Shown here: in pieces, positions 19,335-28,325 of the stretch | Layout: the number at the start of each line of letters is the position of its first letter | How positions within the stretch are numbered: the first letter of the stretch is position 1 | NCBI GenBank assembly: GCA_964035575.1 | Contig: OZ037847.1 | Coordinates: 1,076,001-1,140,000 of the forward strand | Length of the DNA: 64,000 nucleotides | Direction of reading: 5' to 3' | From: Rhynchopus sp. YZ270_cl-10 | Lineage: Eukaryota; Euglenozoa; Diplonemea; Diplonemida; Diplonemidae | Notes under the pieces: generated by a model | Databases searched by the model: none | What the model was told of the DNA's origin: nothing | What the model saw: only the letters and a program-made list of their open reading frames with translations | Position numbers and translations under genes: made by a program

Positions 19335-20117
19335 GTTGGTGTACTTGAGGGAGGTATATTGGTTATTGGTGCATGAGTGGCGACACGAACCTCATACATC
19401 AGGTATCTTAGAGGGGTGTGTGTGTGTGTTGAGCGTGACATATCCCACTCTCAAATTTGCTCTTATTTGATGAAAATTTGATTTTTCTATTAAAAATGAG
19501 GAACTGCTCAAAACGACCATGATTTGTGAAAACGGGAACACAACGTCGGGGGGGGCTCAGTTAGTATTTTTGTGTGTGTGTTCTCCTATTTTTTTTTTCC
19601 TTTTTCTTTCAAAACCTCCCTTTCCACTTCCCCACCCCCGCTTCGCCAGTCGCTAACACCTTCGCTTCCCCGATGTGTGTCTGTGCTTAGTTGTAGGTTG
19701 CTGTTTGTTCTCCTTGGTGGACGATTTCAGTCTTCTCTTCTTCCTTTTCCATAGATGTGTTGACGTAGGTCTTCGCAGCCAGTCTTTTCCCTTACGCAAA
19801 GTGTGAGCCAATCAAAACAATGTGAATCATAAAAGGCTCAGGATTGTCTTCCTTTTTTTCTTAGAAAACCTGTGCAAAGACCAGTGTTTGGTTATTTGAT
19901 ATCGTCAGCTTTTATCTGGGATCTGGTAATCGTACTGTCTCATAACAGTTTTTTTTCTGGCGAGCGCACGCAAATCAGTCAGAGGTGCGTGTGCATCAAC
20001 TTCTCTTTGGTAATATGGCGAAGGAGATAAGGGCGAATACGATGTAAAGGGATTGAGATATGGGATTTTGGCCTGTTCTTGCGGGGAATAAGGGACATGG
20101 GTTTTTCCTAAAAAAAA

Positions 20118-20237
20118 GTGAATAAGAGATACCATATCTCCCTATTCGCTTTTTTTTTTTTTTTATTTCCCAAAAAAAAAAAAATACCCCTATTTTGGTC
20201 CGTTCGCCTATTTGGAGATACCATATCTCTTATTCAC
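20118..20237. repeat. inverted repeat pair, arms 24 nt, about 72-nt spacer
   Basis: Left arm 20118-20141 reads GTGAATAAGAGATACCATAT plus CTCC. Right arm 20214-20237 reads GGAGATACCATATCTCTTAT plus TCAC. The arms are reverse complements except at the centre of an inner GAGATA-CCA-TATCTC palindrome that each carries. The spacer consists mainly of T and A runs. This could be the remains of a small foldback element. Confidence 0.6.
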
Positions 20238-20716
20238 CCCCAGTAAACAAAAAGATCGGCTGGAGAAGTCCTCAAAGGCCTTTTTGTATGTCCTCCGTGA
20301 ATTATATTCATTTTCCAAGTTTTTTTTTTCTTTTCCATTTTTTTCTTTTTCTGCTCGAATTCAGGGAACAATTATTGCATATTGTGCTAAGGTTGTGTGG
20401 GTCATATCTGTGTTGTATTTCATTTTTTTTTAGATGTGTTGTGAGACCCACACAATGTTCCAATTTTTTTTTTGGATTTTGTTTCTGTTTGGAAAAAAAT
20501 CCAAAATTGGGGAAGGGGGGGGGATTTATTTTGTTTATCTGCATGCAGCAGTGAGTGATCTAGCAAAACAAAAGATCCCTCTTTTTTTTTTTTGCAAAAG
20601 AAACCATTATGCACCACCAGTTTATTAGGTGGCGAAATATGAAGCTTCAGATCCATCTTACCACCTTTTTGAAAGATGTGTCGGTTACATTCATCTTTTG
20701 AAGTTCTTTTTTTTTT

Positions 20717-20770
20717 AAGGTGACTAAGCACGAGAGGCTTAGGATCATCTTATAAACTTTTCTTTTAAAC
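20717..20770 (+). repeat. dispersed repeat family A, best copy
   Basis: Sequence order: AAGGTGACTAAGCACGAGAG, GCTTAGGATCATCTTATAAA, CTTTTCTTTTAAAC. CTAAGC and GCTTAG form a perfect 6-bp stem around the loop ACGAGAG. Related copies lie at about 24701-24750, 60749-60790 (inside an intron), 63660-63710, 63811-63850 and 63975-64000. A reverse-strand fragment lies at 28691-28713 in an ARL3 intron. Confidence 0.7.
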
Positions 20771-20917
20771 ACTCACCCCCACACAAACAAAATGGAACGA
20801 AGCGAACACAGAGTTGACACGTGTACCTACCTACCCCCTCCCCCCTTTCACCCTTTTCCATTCTTCCCCTCCTCCTCCTTCCACCCTCCTTCCATACAGA
20901 GAGATACGCCAAACTAA

Positions 20918-21826
20918 ATGGCAGGATTTCCTTCAAAGTTTGAACTGCACAACTCATCAAGCTCCTTGCAGTATGGAGGCAAACTTGGTCCAAGGGAGGG
21001 CAGCCAACGTGCGAAGTTGATGCAACACAAATATGGAACGCCAGGGGCAATACGCAATAACAGTGCCATGCTCCCCCTGCCTTCTCCCAGGATGGCAACA
21101 CCGAGGTCGGGGCAGACTGCCCTGGGAACGCCGGGAACGGTGCAGGGTGTGAGCTACCAAGAGGAAAGGGATGATATTCCTGGTACACGAGGTTGTTATC
21201 ACTGCTGGGGGGGTGATTTTGCGAAGTGTCGTTGTGTGCGCAGCCAGCCTGCACATCGTGCGCCCCCTTCCCCCCGCAGTGGTGCCCGTGCTCGTTCACG
21301 TTCCCGCTCCCGTTCTCGTTCCCGTGGTGCGCATACACCACGTCGTATTCCCCCAACTGATAAAGACAGAGAGGAGTACCTCCGTGAGGCAGCAGCAGTC
21401 GGCTGGCATGCGTCGCAGAAGCATACCGGGTGGAGTACGAATAAGGTGTTCCGTGGCACGTCGTATGCGAAGCAGGCGGAGAGGGTCCAGGTGACGCCGT
21501 TTTCGAGTATTAATGTGTTTCCGCAGTATCGGAGCACGGAGTCGAGGTTGCGGCTGAGTGGGAGGGATTTGTTGAGGGGCCCGGTTTCGCCGACAGCGAG
21601 TCATCGTGGTGGAGGTGGTGGAGGGGGTAACAGTGGTGTTGCAACTGCAGTAACCCCCCGCCGCCGTCTCCAGCAAAAGCAACGTAGTAGCGCTGTCAAC
21701 GAAGCCCTCGTTGCCTCAGCAAAACCCTCCGCCGAAGAGCAAGAAATCATCCGCGCTCTCGAAAGCGGCAGAGTCCAAGCCGCCAGGGACCTCCCAATGC
21801 CAGATCTCTTCGCGATGTCGCCGTAA
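20918..21826 (+). CDS. RS-repeat, Cys-containing hypothetical protein, 302 aa
   Basis: No family is recognised. Distinct parts are a Gly/Pro-rich N-terminus, a short cysteine/histidine cluster CYHCWGGDFAKCRC near residue 92 that could bind a metal, and an Arg/Ser alternating stretch near residue 122 (GARARSRSRSRSRSRG). Such RS stretches are typical of splicing-associated proteins. The region 145-180 is aromatic and Lys/Arg-rich (GWHASQKHTGWSTNKVFRG). A Gly run lies near 233. Acceptor CATACAG ends 18 nt before the ATG. A role in RNA processing is only a guess from composition. Confidence 0.65.
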   Translation: MAGFPSKFELHNSSSSLQYGGKLGPREGSQRAKLMQHKYGTPGAIRNNSAMLPLPSPRMATPRSGQTALGTPGTVQGVSYQEERDDIPGTRGCYHCWGGDFAKCRCVRSQPAHRAPPSPRSGARARSRSRSRSRSRGAHTPRRIPPTDKDREEYLREAAAVGWHASQKHTGWSTNKVFRGTSYAKQAERVQVTPFSSINVFPQYRSTESRLRLSGRDLLRGPVSPTASHRGGGGGGGNSGVATAVTPRRRLQQKQRSSAVNEALVASAKPSAEEQEIIRALESGRVQAARDLPMPDLFAMSP

Positions 21827-21883
21827 GGAGGGATGTTTTTTTTTTTTCTCGTTTCAACAAATTAGTTATTTCGTTCTTTGAAC

Positions 21884-22324
21884 GTACAACATGGATGTCC
21901 AAAGTACTTGAAGTACTTTTTTCGGATTTTTTATGGTACTTGAAGTACTTGACCCCCCTTTTTTTTCCTCTCAAAATGACAGTCAAGTACTTGAAGATTG
22001 ATCAAGTACTTGACAGAAATCAAGTACTTGATACCCTATTTTTTTTTTCTCGTACTTTTTTACTTTTTTACCCTCTGGCAGAGTCTGTCAAGTACTTGTT
22101 TTCGCAAAAAAACGTCAAGTACTTGATCAAGTACCCACTTTTTTTTGTACTTGATCAAGTACTTGACGTTTTTTTTGTGAAAAAAGTACTTGACAGAGGG
22201 AGAACAAGTAAAAAAGTACTAGAAAAAAAAATAGGGTGTCAAGTACTTGAAGTATCAAGTATTGGATTTTTTGGGGGATCAAGTACTTGATATACTTCAA
22301 GTACTTTGGACATCCATGGTACAA
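21884..22324. mobile_element. 429-bp foldback element built from TCAAGTACTTGA palindromes, with 6-bp target duplications
   Basis: GTACAA at 21884-21889 and 22319-22324 flank an element at 21890-22318. Its ends are perfect inverted repeats (CATGGATGTCCAAAGTACTT plus GAAGTA on the left, mirrored on the right). The two halves are near reverse complements of each other around a centre near 22140, so the transcript would fold into a hairpin of about 200 bp. About a dozen copies of AAGTACTT, mostly as the 12-mer TCAAGTACTTGA, are spread along both arms. There is no coding capacity. It lies between two genes, shortly after the stop of the RS-rich gene. Confidence 0.85.
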
Positions 22325-22838
22325 GGCAAAGCTTTTTTTTTTTTGCGAAATTTCCAACCAAGTTTTGGATAAAGATGTGTAGACACATTCATCTTTCAAA
22401 TTTGCTTTTTTTTTCAGGGTTTTCCCTCAAAATAATATGATATTTTTTAGAATTGTAAATAGATATTCTTAGGAAAAAAATGGTGAGGCGATACTGTTTT
22501 GGAATACAATACCAAAATCCCCCCCCTCTCCCCCACAACACTCCAAAAAATTCAGACCCCAAACACACGAAACAACCACAAAAAAGGAGGGGTAGGGATG
22601 CACTTCGCAGCTACACCTGGTATATAACACAGCAGACTGGGCGGCTTTCCCCCCTCCTCCTCCCCTGCCCCCCCCTCTTTCTCTCTCACCCTCATTCTCT
22701 TTTCCCCTCACCTTCAATCAATCGCCACAGCTGATATTCTTCCTTTCTCGCAAAATTTTAGGTTTATTGTGTCTACATTCCGACGTTTATAAAACGGCTT
22801 TATATTTCGACAAAAAAAGGTGAACCTCTGTATAATAG
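22325..22838 (+). other. intergenic region, no gene seen
   Basis: T- and C-rich non-coding sequence between the foldback element and the membrane-protein gene. It has a pyrimidine-rich tract at 22640-22750 and ends in TATAATAG directly before the next ATG. No open frame is convincing. An upstream exon carrying a signal peptide for the next gene might be hidden here, but I cannot identify one. Confidence 0.35.
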
Positions 22839-24542
22839 ATGTCTGCAGAAACTGACGAACCATTCACGTTAGAGCCAGAGGCCTCAGCTGGGCCCGACAC
22901 GGATGAACCAATCACTGCAGAGACGGAGGCACCTGACACTCCAGAGCCTACCTTCGCGAATGCAACCGATAGTGGTGGTGGTGGAGGGTCCATGGCGGTT
23001 CCTTTAGCATTGTCTGCTGTGATTCTTGTATGCATCATTGTGGTTGCTGTGTTGATTAAGACACGGAGGATTGGGGTAGTGAAGAGGCAGACGTACAAGG
23101 CAGCGGCTAAGGTAAAGGAGACGGCAGTTTCTGCAGGGCGGAAGGTGCGTCGTACAGTGAAGAGGTCGGACAAAGCAACCCCAACGCCGGCCTCCCCAAA
23201 CAACACAATTTTGCGGGATTCTGAGCTGCAAAACATCTCTTCCACGGTGGACCAATCAGAGGAACCGCTCCTCGCATGCCCATCGTTGTTAGAGCATGAG
23301 CTCGGTGGGGTCCGCGCTGCCTCAAAATTCCTCCCAGAAACGCCCCTGGACGACACTATCTTGGACAGTCTCTTTGAACTGCAAAGGCTGCTTGCAGCGC
23401 TCCCCTCTGTGCCCCCAACCCCGCGGGAGGTGACCGATACAAACACTGTGTCGCAGGCAAATTTGCGGATTCTGCGAGAACAGGCCGGGGGTGTTGAGAC
23501 ACCACCACCACCCACTCCTAGCGCATCCCCTACGTCTCGCACTGTCACCCCCACCCACACCCCACGGCAAAAACGGCGAAAACGATTTGAATTTTGCCCT
23601 CCAGAGCAGGAGGTGGGTGTGTTGGACCAGATTTTGATTGATATTGGACGGGGTGGACCGGGGACACCTGTAGGGGTAGCACATACACACCCGCAGACAA
23701 CATTGCTTCAAGCACATCGCGATTCCAGAAAGCTGAATAGAAAGATCGGAGAGGCACGGATCCGAGCAGACGCTAATCACCGTGTCCTCTCGATCAACAT
23801 CCCTGCACAGCTGAAATGCGCCAGCAGCTCACACGCACTGTGCAGAGACCCAGGGGTTCTCGATGTCTACGAGACAGAAGGCACGCTTCTCGACGAGATG
23901 ATCGAAAACCTCAACTTCCCCGACACCGCAACCTCTCCGTCACCTTTAGACGTCCTCGCTATTCTCACACGACAACTCGCAAAAAACAGCATCCACCCCG
24001 CCATCATCCAACTCTGTGTCTTCCTTTATGTATCACCCTCCTACGTCATAGATCAATGTCTAGGTTGGGGTGACGCTGTGCGTGGTATAGTACACAACAA
24101 ACCGGTTCATTTGCAATGGCATTTTTGGCCAAAATTGGTGACTTTATTGTCAGCATATGCTTTGAAGCAGGGGGATGTGCCGATGGGGTTTACAGCGGAT
24201 ATGTCGGGATGTGATGTGAAGAAGGGGGACTGTCTTTGTCTTCCTGGGTTAACGTTGTGCGCGGCGGAGAACGGTGTTGCTGTGGGGATGACGTTCAGCT
24301 CCCCGGCGTACATCCTGGTGGGAAGTGATCTGGCGTTGATACCGCCGCTCTCACTGCTCAGGGTGATGGAGGTGAAGCAGGCCTCGTGTAGCGCAGTGTG
24401 CACTGTCCTCCCTATGTCACCCCTAACAAAGGATGCATTGCTTCAAATTGACGGCCAAAATGCAAAGCTAGAAGCGGCAGCGCATATGCTAGAAAAACGC
24501 TTTGTCAAACAAAAAGGCGCCTATATGAATCTATTTTTGTAA
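22839..24542 (+). CDS. single-pass membrane protein with acidic Thr/Pro-rich ectodomain, 567 aa
   Basis: Residues 1-50 are acidic repeats of TDEP/TE.P type with a Gly run, like surface-protein stalks. Residues about 52-76 are a transmembrane segment (MAVPLALSAVILVCIIVVAV), followed by basic residues KTRRIGVVKR, so the bulk is likely cytoplasmic. The middle is Thr/Pro-rich (PPPPTPSASPTSRTVTPTHT). Residues about 320-560 look globular (LDVLAILTRQLAKNSIHPAI, MGFTADMSGCDVKKGDCLCL). The pattern ending VGMTFSSPAYIL ... LLRVMEV loosely recalls ADP-ribosyltransferase folds, but I cannot support that call. No signal peptide precedes the stalk, so an upstream exon may be missing. TAG abuts the ATG, leaving no leader if it is a splice acceptor. 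Confidence 0.65.
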   Translation: MSAETDEPFTLEPEASAGPDTDEPITAETEAPDTPEPTFANATDSGGGGGSMAVPLALSAVILVCIIVVAVLIKTRRIGVVKRQTYKAAAKVKETAVSAGRKVRRTVKRSDKATPTPASPNNTILRDSELQNISSTVDQSEEPLLACPSLLEHELGGVRAASKFLPETPLDDTILDSLFELQRLLAALPSVPPTPREVTDTNTVSQANLRILREQAGGVETPPPPTPSASPTSRTVTPTHTPRQKRRKRFEFCPPEQEVGVLDQILIDIGRGGPGTPVGVAHTHPQTTLLQAHRDSRKLNRKIGEARIRADANHRVLSINIPAQLKCASSSHALCRDPGVLDVYETEGTLLDEMIENLNFPDTATSPSPLDVLAILTRQLAKNSIHPAIIQLCVFLYVSPSYVIDQCLGWGDAVRGIVHNKPVHLQWHFWPKLVTLLSAYALKQGDVPMGFTADMSGCDVKKGDCLCLPGLTLCAAENGVAVGMTFSSPAYILVGSDLALIPPLSLLRVMEVKQASCSAVCTVLPMSPLTKDALLQIDGQNAKLEAAAHMLEKRFVKQKGAYMNLFL

Positions 24543-24700
24543 AGAATTGGTGATGTTTTGCAAAATTTAGGGGGGGGGAAATTCCTTCATGTTTTTCGCC
24601 GTTTTTTTGATAGAAATTCTCGAAAAGGAGAGGGTTTTAGTGTCATTCTACGTTTTGGGATGTTTTTTTTCGGACCCTCCGTTCGGGAGAGGGGTTACTT

Positions 24701-24754
24701 TAAGGTGGCTGAACACAGAAGCTTAGGTTCATCTTACAAGCTTTTCTCTGGGTG
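24701..24754 (+). repeat. dispersed repeat family A, intergenic copy
   Basis: TTTAAGGTGGCTGAACACAG, AAGCTTAGGTTCATCTTACA and AGCTTTTCTCTGGG. It has the same block order as 20717-20770, with substitutions in the left stem. Confidence 0.6.
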
Positions 24755-25399
24755 TTTTTTTCTCTCTCCAGCGCGGTTCGCTTCTATTGCTCCCAGGGTT
24801 GGGGTAAGCACCATTTTTCCGCTCAGTTATTGTGTGCTGAAGGCTGCATGCATTTTCTTCCATTATTTTTAGTGCCATTTTTACGTACCCGTTTTTTTTT
24901 CTTACAGATGTGCGTGTCTAGTTCATCATTTATTGTTGGGGACTCTTTTTGCTTTATTTTAGTTTCCTGTATTCTGTGTCAATTCGCAGCGGATGGGCTT
25001 TCATTTGCCCATTTTTTCTTCTCACCCCCCTCCACCGCACCCCCCTCAAAAGCTTCTTTTGAGCCGTAGACGAAATAATCTCGCACTATCTGTGCGCAAC
25101 AAAAGAAAGTGCTCTTATTATTTTTGCAAATCATACGTTTTTCCTCTAAGGGCTTGGGGTCATTTTTACCAACGTTTTTTTTTCGCCCTTATTTTTGGAA
25201 GGCCGGAAAACATCATTAAGATTGTGGCTGGGACATTACCGGAATCTCTCATCATTGCAGGCAGCCAATGAGGGGAACACTGTAAAACCTCAACCACTTC
25301 AACTACTGCCATCAGGCAACCCACGTTGCTCACCCTGACGTACCACCTCAGCACTACGTCCGAAGCACGCGTACAGCAACCTCACCGCGACAGCAGCCA

Positions 25400-25715
25400 C
25401 AGCCGAGGGTGGCACTGGCGTTCTCCTCTCTCTCTCTCTGCCCCCCTTCCCCTTCCCCTTCATCCTCTGTCTTCCCCTTCAGCACCTTGAACGCAGACAC
25501 ATCCCTGCCGCCTTTGTATTGAATAACCTCCGCAAGCGCCTGCTGGTCTGCCTTATTCGTGGGGTTGGCCTCGGTCACGACCTGAACCACCTCTTGCCAT
25601 GTGTTCACCTCAGCCACGCGCAACCCCCCAGAAACATCCACACCGCTGCAACCTGTCGGACTTTCTTGTAGCAGTCCTGTTGGCGCAGATGCTTCGTCTA
25701 ATAATACAGAGAATG
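25400..25715 (-). CDS. possible minus-strand exon (partial, low confidence)
   Basis: On the minus strand an open frame encodes sequence with a globular-protein look: GVDVSGGLRVAEVNTWQEVV, then TEANPTNKADQQALAEVIQY and KGGRDVSAFKVLKGK, then an acidic/Gly tail. TATTATTAG just upstream (minus sense, near 25700) could be a 3' splice site. An adjacent frame further upstream encodes a hydrophobic helix (VTSAVVVLLLTSILCII). I recognise no family and cannot join the pieces into a full gene. It would be the only minus-strand gene in the window. It may instead be chance or a decayed copy. Confidence 0.3.
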
Positions 25716-26123
25716 GATGTGAGTAAGAGAACAACAACTGCCGACGTCACAGTCGTAAAGCTCAGGCATTCGCGTCTGTTCCTTTTCTGTTTGCTCCTAT
25801 TCTCTATTTCCTTCACCTTCTCGATTTTCTAATAGTCTGTCATCTTGTGAAAGAAGGTTGTTATCAGAGAGGGTTTTACATTCCGCTTCTTGGGGTGCAT
25901 TTTAAATAGTAAACCCCACTCGGCTTCTGCGCAATTCTCTGCTCCCAATTTTTTTATGTGTAAATTCGTGGGGAGAAATCTATAGATAGCAGGAAAATGC
26001 TGACACTTTACCGTCCCTGCTCCTAAGCAATTTGGCTTGAGGCACTTTATTTTGGGGAATAAAACTCATTTTTCACTCCACAGCCCCTCTCCACCCCACT
26101 ACACTGGGGTCACAAAGGAGACG

Positions 26124-27938
26124 ATGAAGCGGGGATGGGAGTCGGTGGAGGGTGATGGAGAGCAGATGCCACCTGTGAGTAGGCCTGCGCCGTTTGATCC
26201 TTTTATGGCGAGTTTGCGTGCAGAGGCGGATTTGAGGGAGGCTGCGGGGATTCCGTTTGGGGGAGAACACATGTTGACGGGACGAGGAGTACAGCTGAAG
26301 CAGCAAGCTGATCAACATCCGCACCAACATCAACACCAACGCCACCACCAGCAGCAAGGGCATCAGCAACATCAGCATAGTCAGCTGCAATTACAGCATC
26401 AGCAATATCAACAGCAACAGCAACTCCAGCAGCAGCAGCAGCAACAACAAGAACAACAACAACAACACCAGCAACAACAGCCCGCCTCCGCACCCCCACC
26501 CACAACGGAACGCAAGACCGCCACCGACCCATACCGCCCACGCAGCACCGTGCTCCACACAACAGACCCAACCGCCTCAAGGCTCCCCGCCTTCCCCCCT
26601 CTGCCCGCAGGACCACGCCCCGCAGCAGACAAGACAAAGCTTCTCCCAGACTTCGCCCGACCTAGCAAGACGGAGCCTACGACGGAAGACATTGAAGAGC
26701 CTTTCGTGCTTCCGCCGTACGACCCTCACAAGCCTGCACAGAAGAATGGACGGAAAGCAATGTTGCATTCAGAGAAGTCCACTGTTCATGTGGCGAACCT
26801 GCCTGTTGGGAGGATGTCCGAGCGGCAGCTTATCAAGCTGTTTTCGCCGTACGGTCCGATCAGTAGTATTGACGTGGATGAGCCGGTGACACCACCACCG
26901 ACCGCTGTGGCTGCATCGTCGCCCCCAGCAACGTGCGAAGCCTTTGTCACCTTCCTCGAAGCATGCGATGCAGACACTGCAGCGCATGCCTTCAACAACC
27001 ACAGTCTTTCCAGATCCAAACTCGATGCGACATTAACTGGAGGGTTTCCTAAGGACGGAACTATCCTTCACGTTCGCCCAGAGCATGCAGGGGGCGCGGT
27101 GAAGTCTGCTGCAAACATTGTACATCAAATTGAACGCATTCACGATGGATACAAAGCACCGTTAACTGCGGTTGATGTTGGACTATGCGCGGCGAAGTTG
27201 TCTGCGAGGGAACGTGCTTTGATAGACACTGTGGCACTATATGTGGTGGAGCACGGTGCTGCCTTTGAACAGGCTTTACAGTGCCGGGAGGCAGCGAACC
27301 CTGCATTCAATTTTTTACGCGACTTTTCTTCCAGAGGCACACGACCGACCCTGACGGCATCATACCATGCAGGTCATATGTACTATATGTGGCGCGTCTA
27401 CTCCATCCTCCAAGGAGATACTCTTGAGGACTGGCGGCTTCAACCTTTTCAGATGTGGGAGCATGGACCCCTCTGGACACCGCCACCTCTGCTTTGTGCT
27501 GATTTGCATGCACAGGATGTTTTGCTGGATGAAGAGAAGCTTGCGATCAGAGCGCTCCTACGCAGTGCAGATGGGACAAAACATTCGACCGGAGAGGTTA
27601 TGGTGTGGTGTGTGGACCACGCAAGCTGTGCGCCAGAGGTAGTGGCAGAGATTGAGGCTGTGGTGACAGAGAGCACAGCATTGACGATGTTGTACATCAT
27701 ATCCGACATTCTGTACAACGCCATGTACTGCACCCGTGTAAAGCTCGCACAGCGTTACAAAGCCGCCTTTGCGCCAGCACTTCCCAGAATATTCAAAACC
27801 CTCAAACCACATCTCCAAGCGGACCGTATGTTCGTTATGGACGTTGAGAGGGTGCTTGCCGCATGGGCTGCGTGGAATGTGTTCACCTCCTCGCATCTGC
27901 TCACCCTACGGAGAAATGCGGGGCTCTGCTCTCTATGA
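26124..27938 (+). CDS. U2SURP/SR140-like splicing factor (RRM + SURP + CID), 604 aa
   Basis: Three domains occur in the order of U2 snRNP-associated SURP protein. An RRM lies at about residues 218-315 (STVHVANLPVGRMSERQLIK; RNP1-like EAFVTFLEA). A SURP module lies at about 355-460 (VVEHGAAFEQALQCREAANP, then YYMWRVYSILQGDTLEDWR and PFQMWEHGPLWTPPP). A CID-type helical domain lies at about 470-590 (TMLYIISDILYNAMY), which in this family contacts the RNA polymerase II tail or related peptides. The N-terminus holds a His/Gln-rich run (residues about 60-125). The start at 26124 follows an acceptor CCACAG at 26079-26083 and gives MKRGWESVEG; the frame is open further upstream but without an ATG. 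The protein should act in the U2 snRNP during splicing, which fits a genome with cis-introns. Confidence 0.88.
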   Translation: MKRGWESVEGDGEQMPPVSRPAPFDPFMASLRAEADLREAAGIPFGGEHMLTGRGVQLKQQADQHPHQHQHQRHHQQQGHQQHQHSQLQLQHQQYQQQQQLQQQQQQQQEQQQQHQQQQPASAPPPTTERKTATDPYRPRSTVLHTTDPTASRLPAFPPLPAGPRPAADKTKLLPDFARPSKTEPTTEDIEEPFVLPPYDPHKPAQKNGRKAMLHSEKSTVHVANLPVGRMSERQLIKLFSPYGPISSIDVDEPVTPPPTAVAASSPPATCEAFVTFLEACDADTAAHAFNNHSLSRSKLDATLTGGFPKDGTILHVRPEHAGGAVKSAANIVHQIERIHDGYKAPLTAVDVGLCAAKLSARERALIDTVALYVVEHGAAFEQALQCREAANPAFNFLRDFSSRGTRPTLTASYHAGHMYYMWRVYSILQGDTLEDWRLQPFQMWEHGPLWTPPPLLCADLHAQDVLLDEEKLAIRALLRSADGTKHSTGEVMVWCVDHASCAPEVVAEIEAVVTESTALTMLYIISDILYNAMYCTRVKLAQRYKAAFAPALPRIFKTLKPHLQADRMFVMDVERVLAAWAAWNVFTSSHLLTLRRNAGLCSL

Positions 27939-28325
27939 AGGCCTTCTTATCAACGATGAACACTTCTATTTTCCCATACACTTTTTTTTCTGTTTGATAA
28001 ACGAAAGAGAAGTAGAGTAGTCTTTTATTTAAAAAAAACCCCTCGAAAAAAAACATCCACAACACTCCAGAGACTACACAATAACCAATACAAAAAAAAT
28101 TCTAAGTATTCGCCAATTAGAAGGAGAAAAAAACCGCAGTCTAGCTGACTCCCCCCCCTCCCTTAACACCTTAACAATGAGCACCGCACACCGATAAAAT
28201 CATCGTTGCTTTTTTGGCGCCTTCCCTCTTTTTGAGTTCCTTCTTCTCTTTCTTCCCCTTCTTTTCGTTCGAAGTAGCTAACGCTTTTCCCGCTTTAGGT
28301 TTTTAGTTGCAGAGTGTTCTGCAAG
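27939..28325 (+). other. intergenic region, no gene seen
   Basis: A/C-rich then T/C-rich non-coding sequence. The pyrimidine tract at 28220-28300 and TTGCAG at 28307-28312 precede the ARL3 ATG by 13 nt. A Lys-rich minus-strand frame is explained by the complementary pyrimidine tract. Confidence 0.45.

Larger units (their letters stand above)
19335..20917 (+). other. gene-free T-rich region with inverted repeats and a family A repeat
   Basis: No convincing gene. It includes long T and A runs, a GAGATACCATATCTC-type inverted repeat pair at 20118-20141 and 20214-20237, and a full family A unit at 20717-20770. The end is pyrimidine-rich with CTTCCATACAG at 20889-20899, the acceptor-like site for the next gene. 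Confidence 0.5.
24543..26123 (+). other. mostly non-coding region with a family A repeat
   Basis: T-rich sequence with a family A unit at 24701-24750 (AAGGTGGCTGAACACAGAAG then CTTAGGTTCATCTTACAAGC). No + strand gene is convincing. A possible minus-strand exon lies at about 25400-25715 and is listed separately. TTTTTCACTCCACAG ends at 26083, 40 nt before the next ATG. Confidence 0.45.

Noticed and set aside
24210-24400. Possible ADP-ribosyltransferase domain in the single-pass membrane protein
   Set aside because: Only a loose pattern; the catalytic R-S-E type residues cannot be placed with confidence.
28200-28320. Lys-rich open frame on the minus strand
   Set aside because: It is the complement of the C/T-rich tract before ARL3; such tracts always read as Lys/Glu-rich on the other strand.
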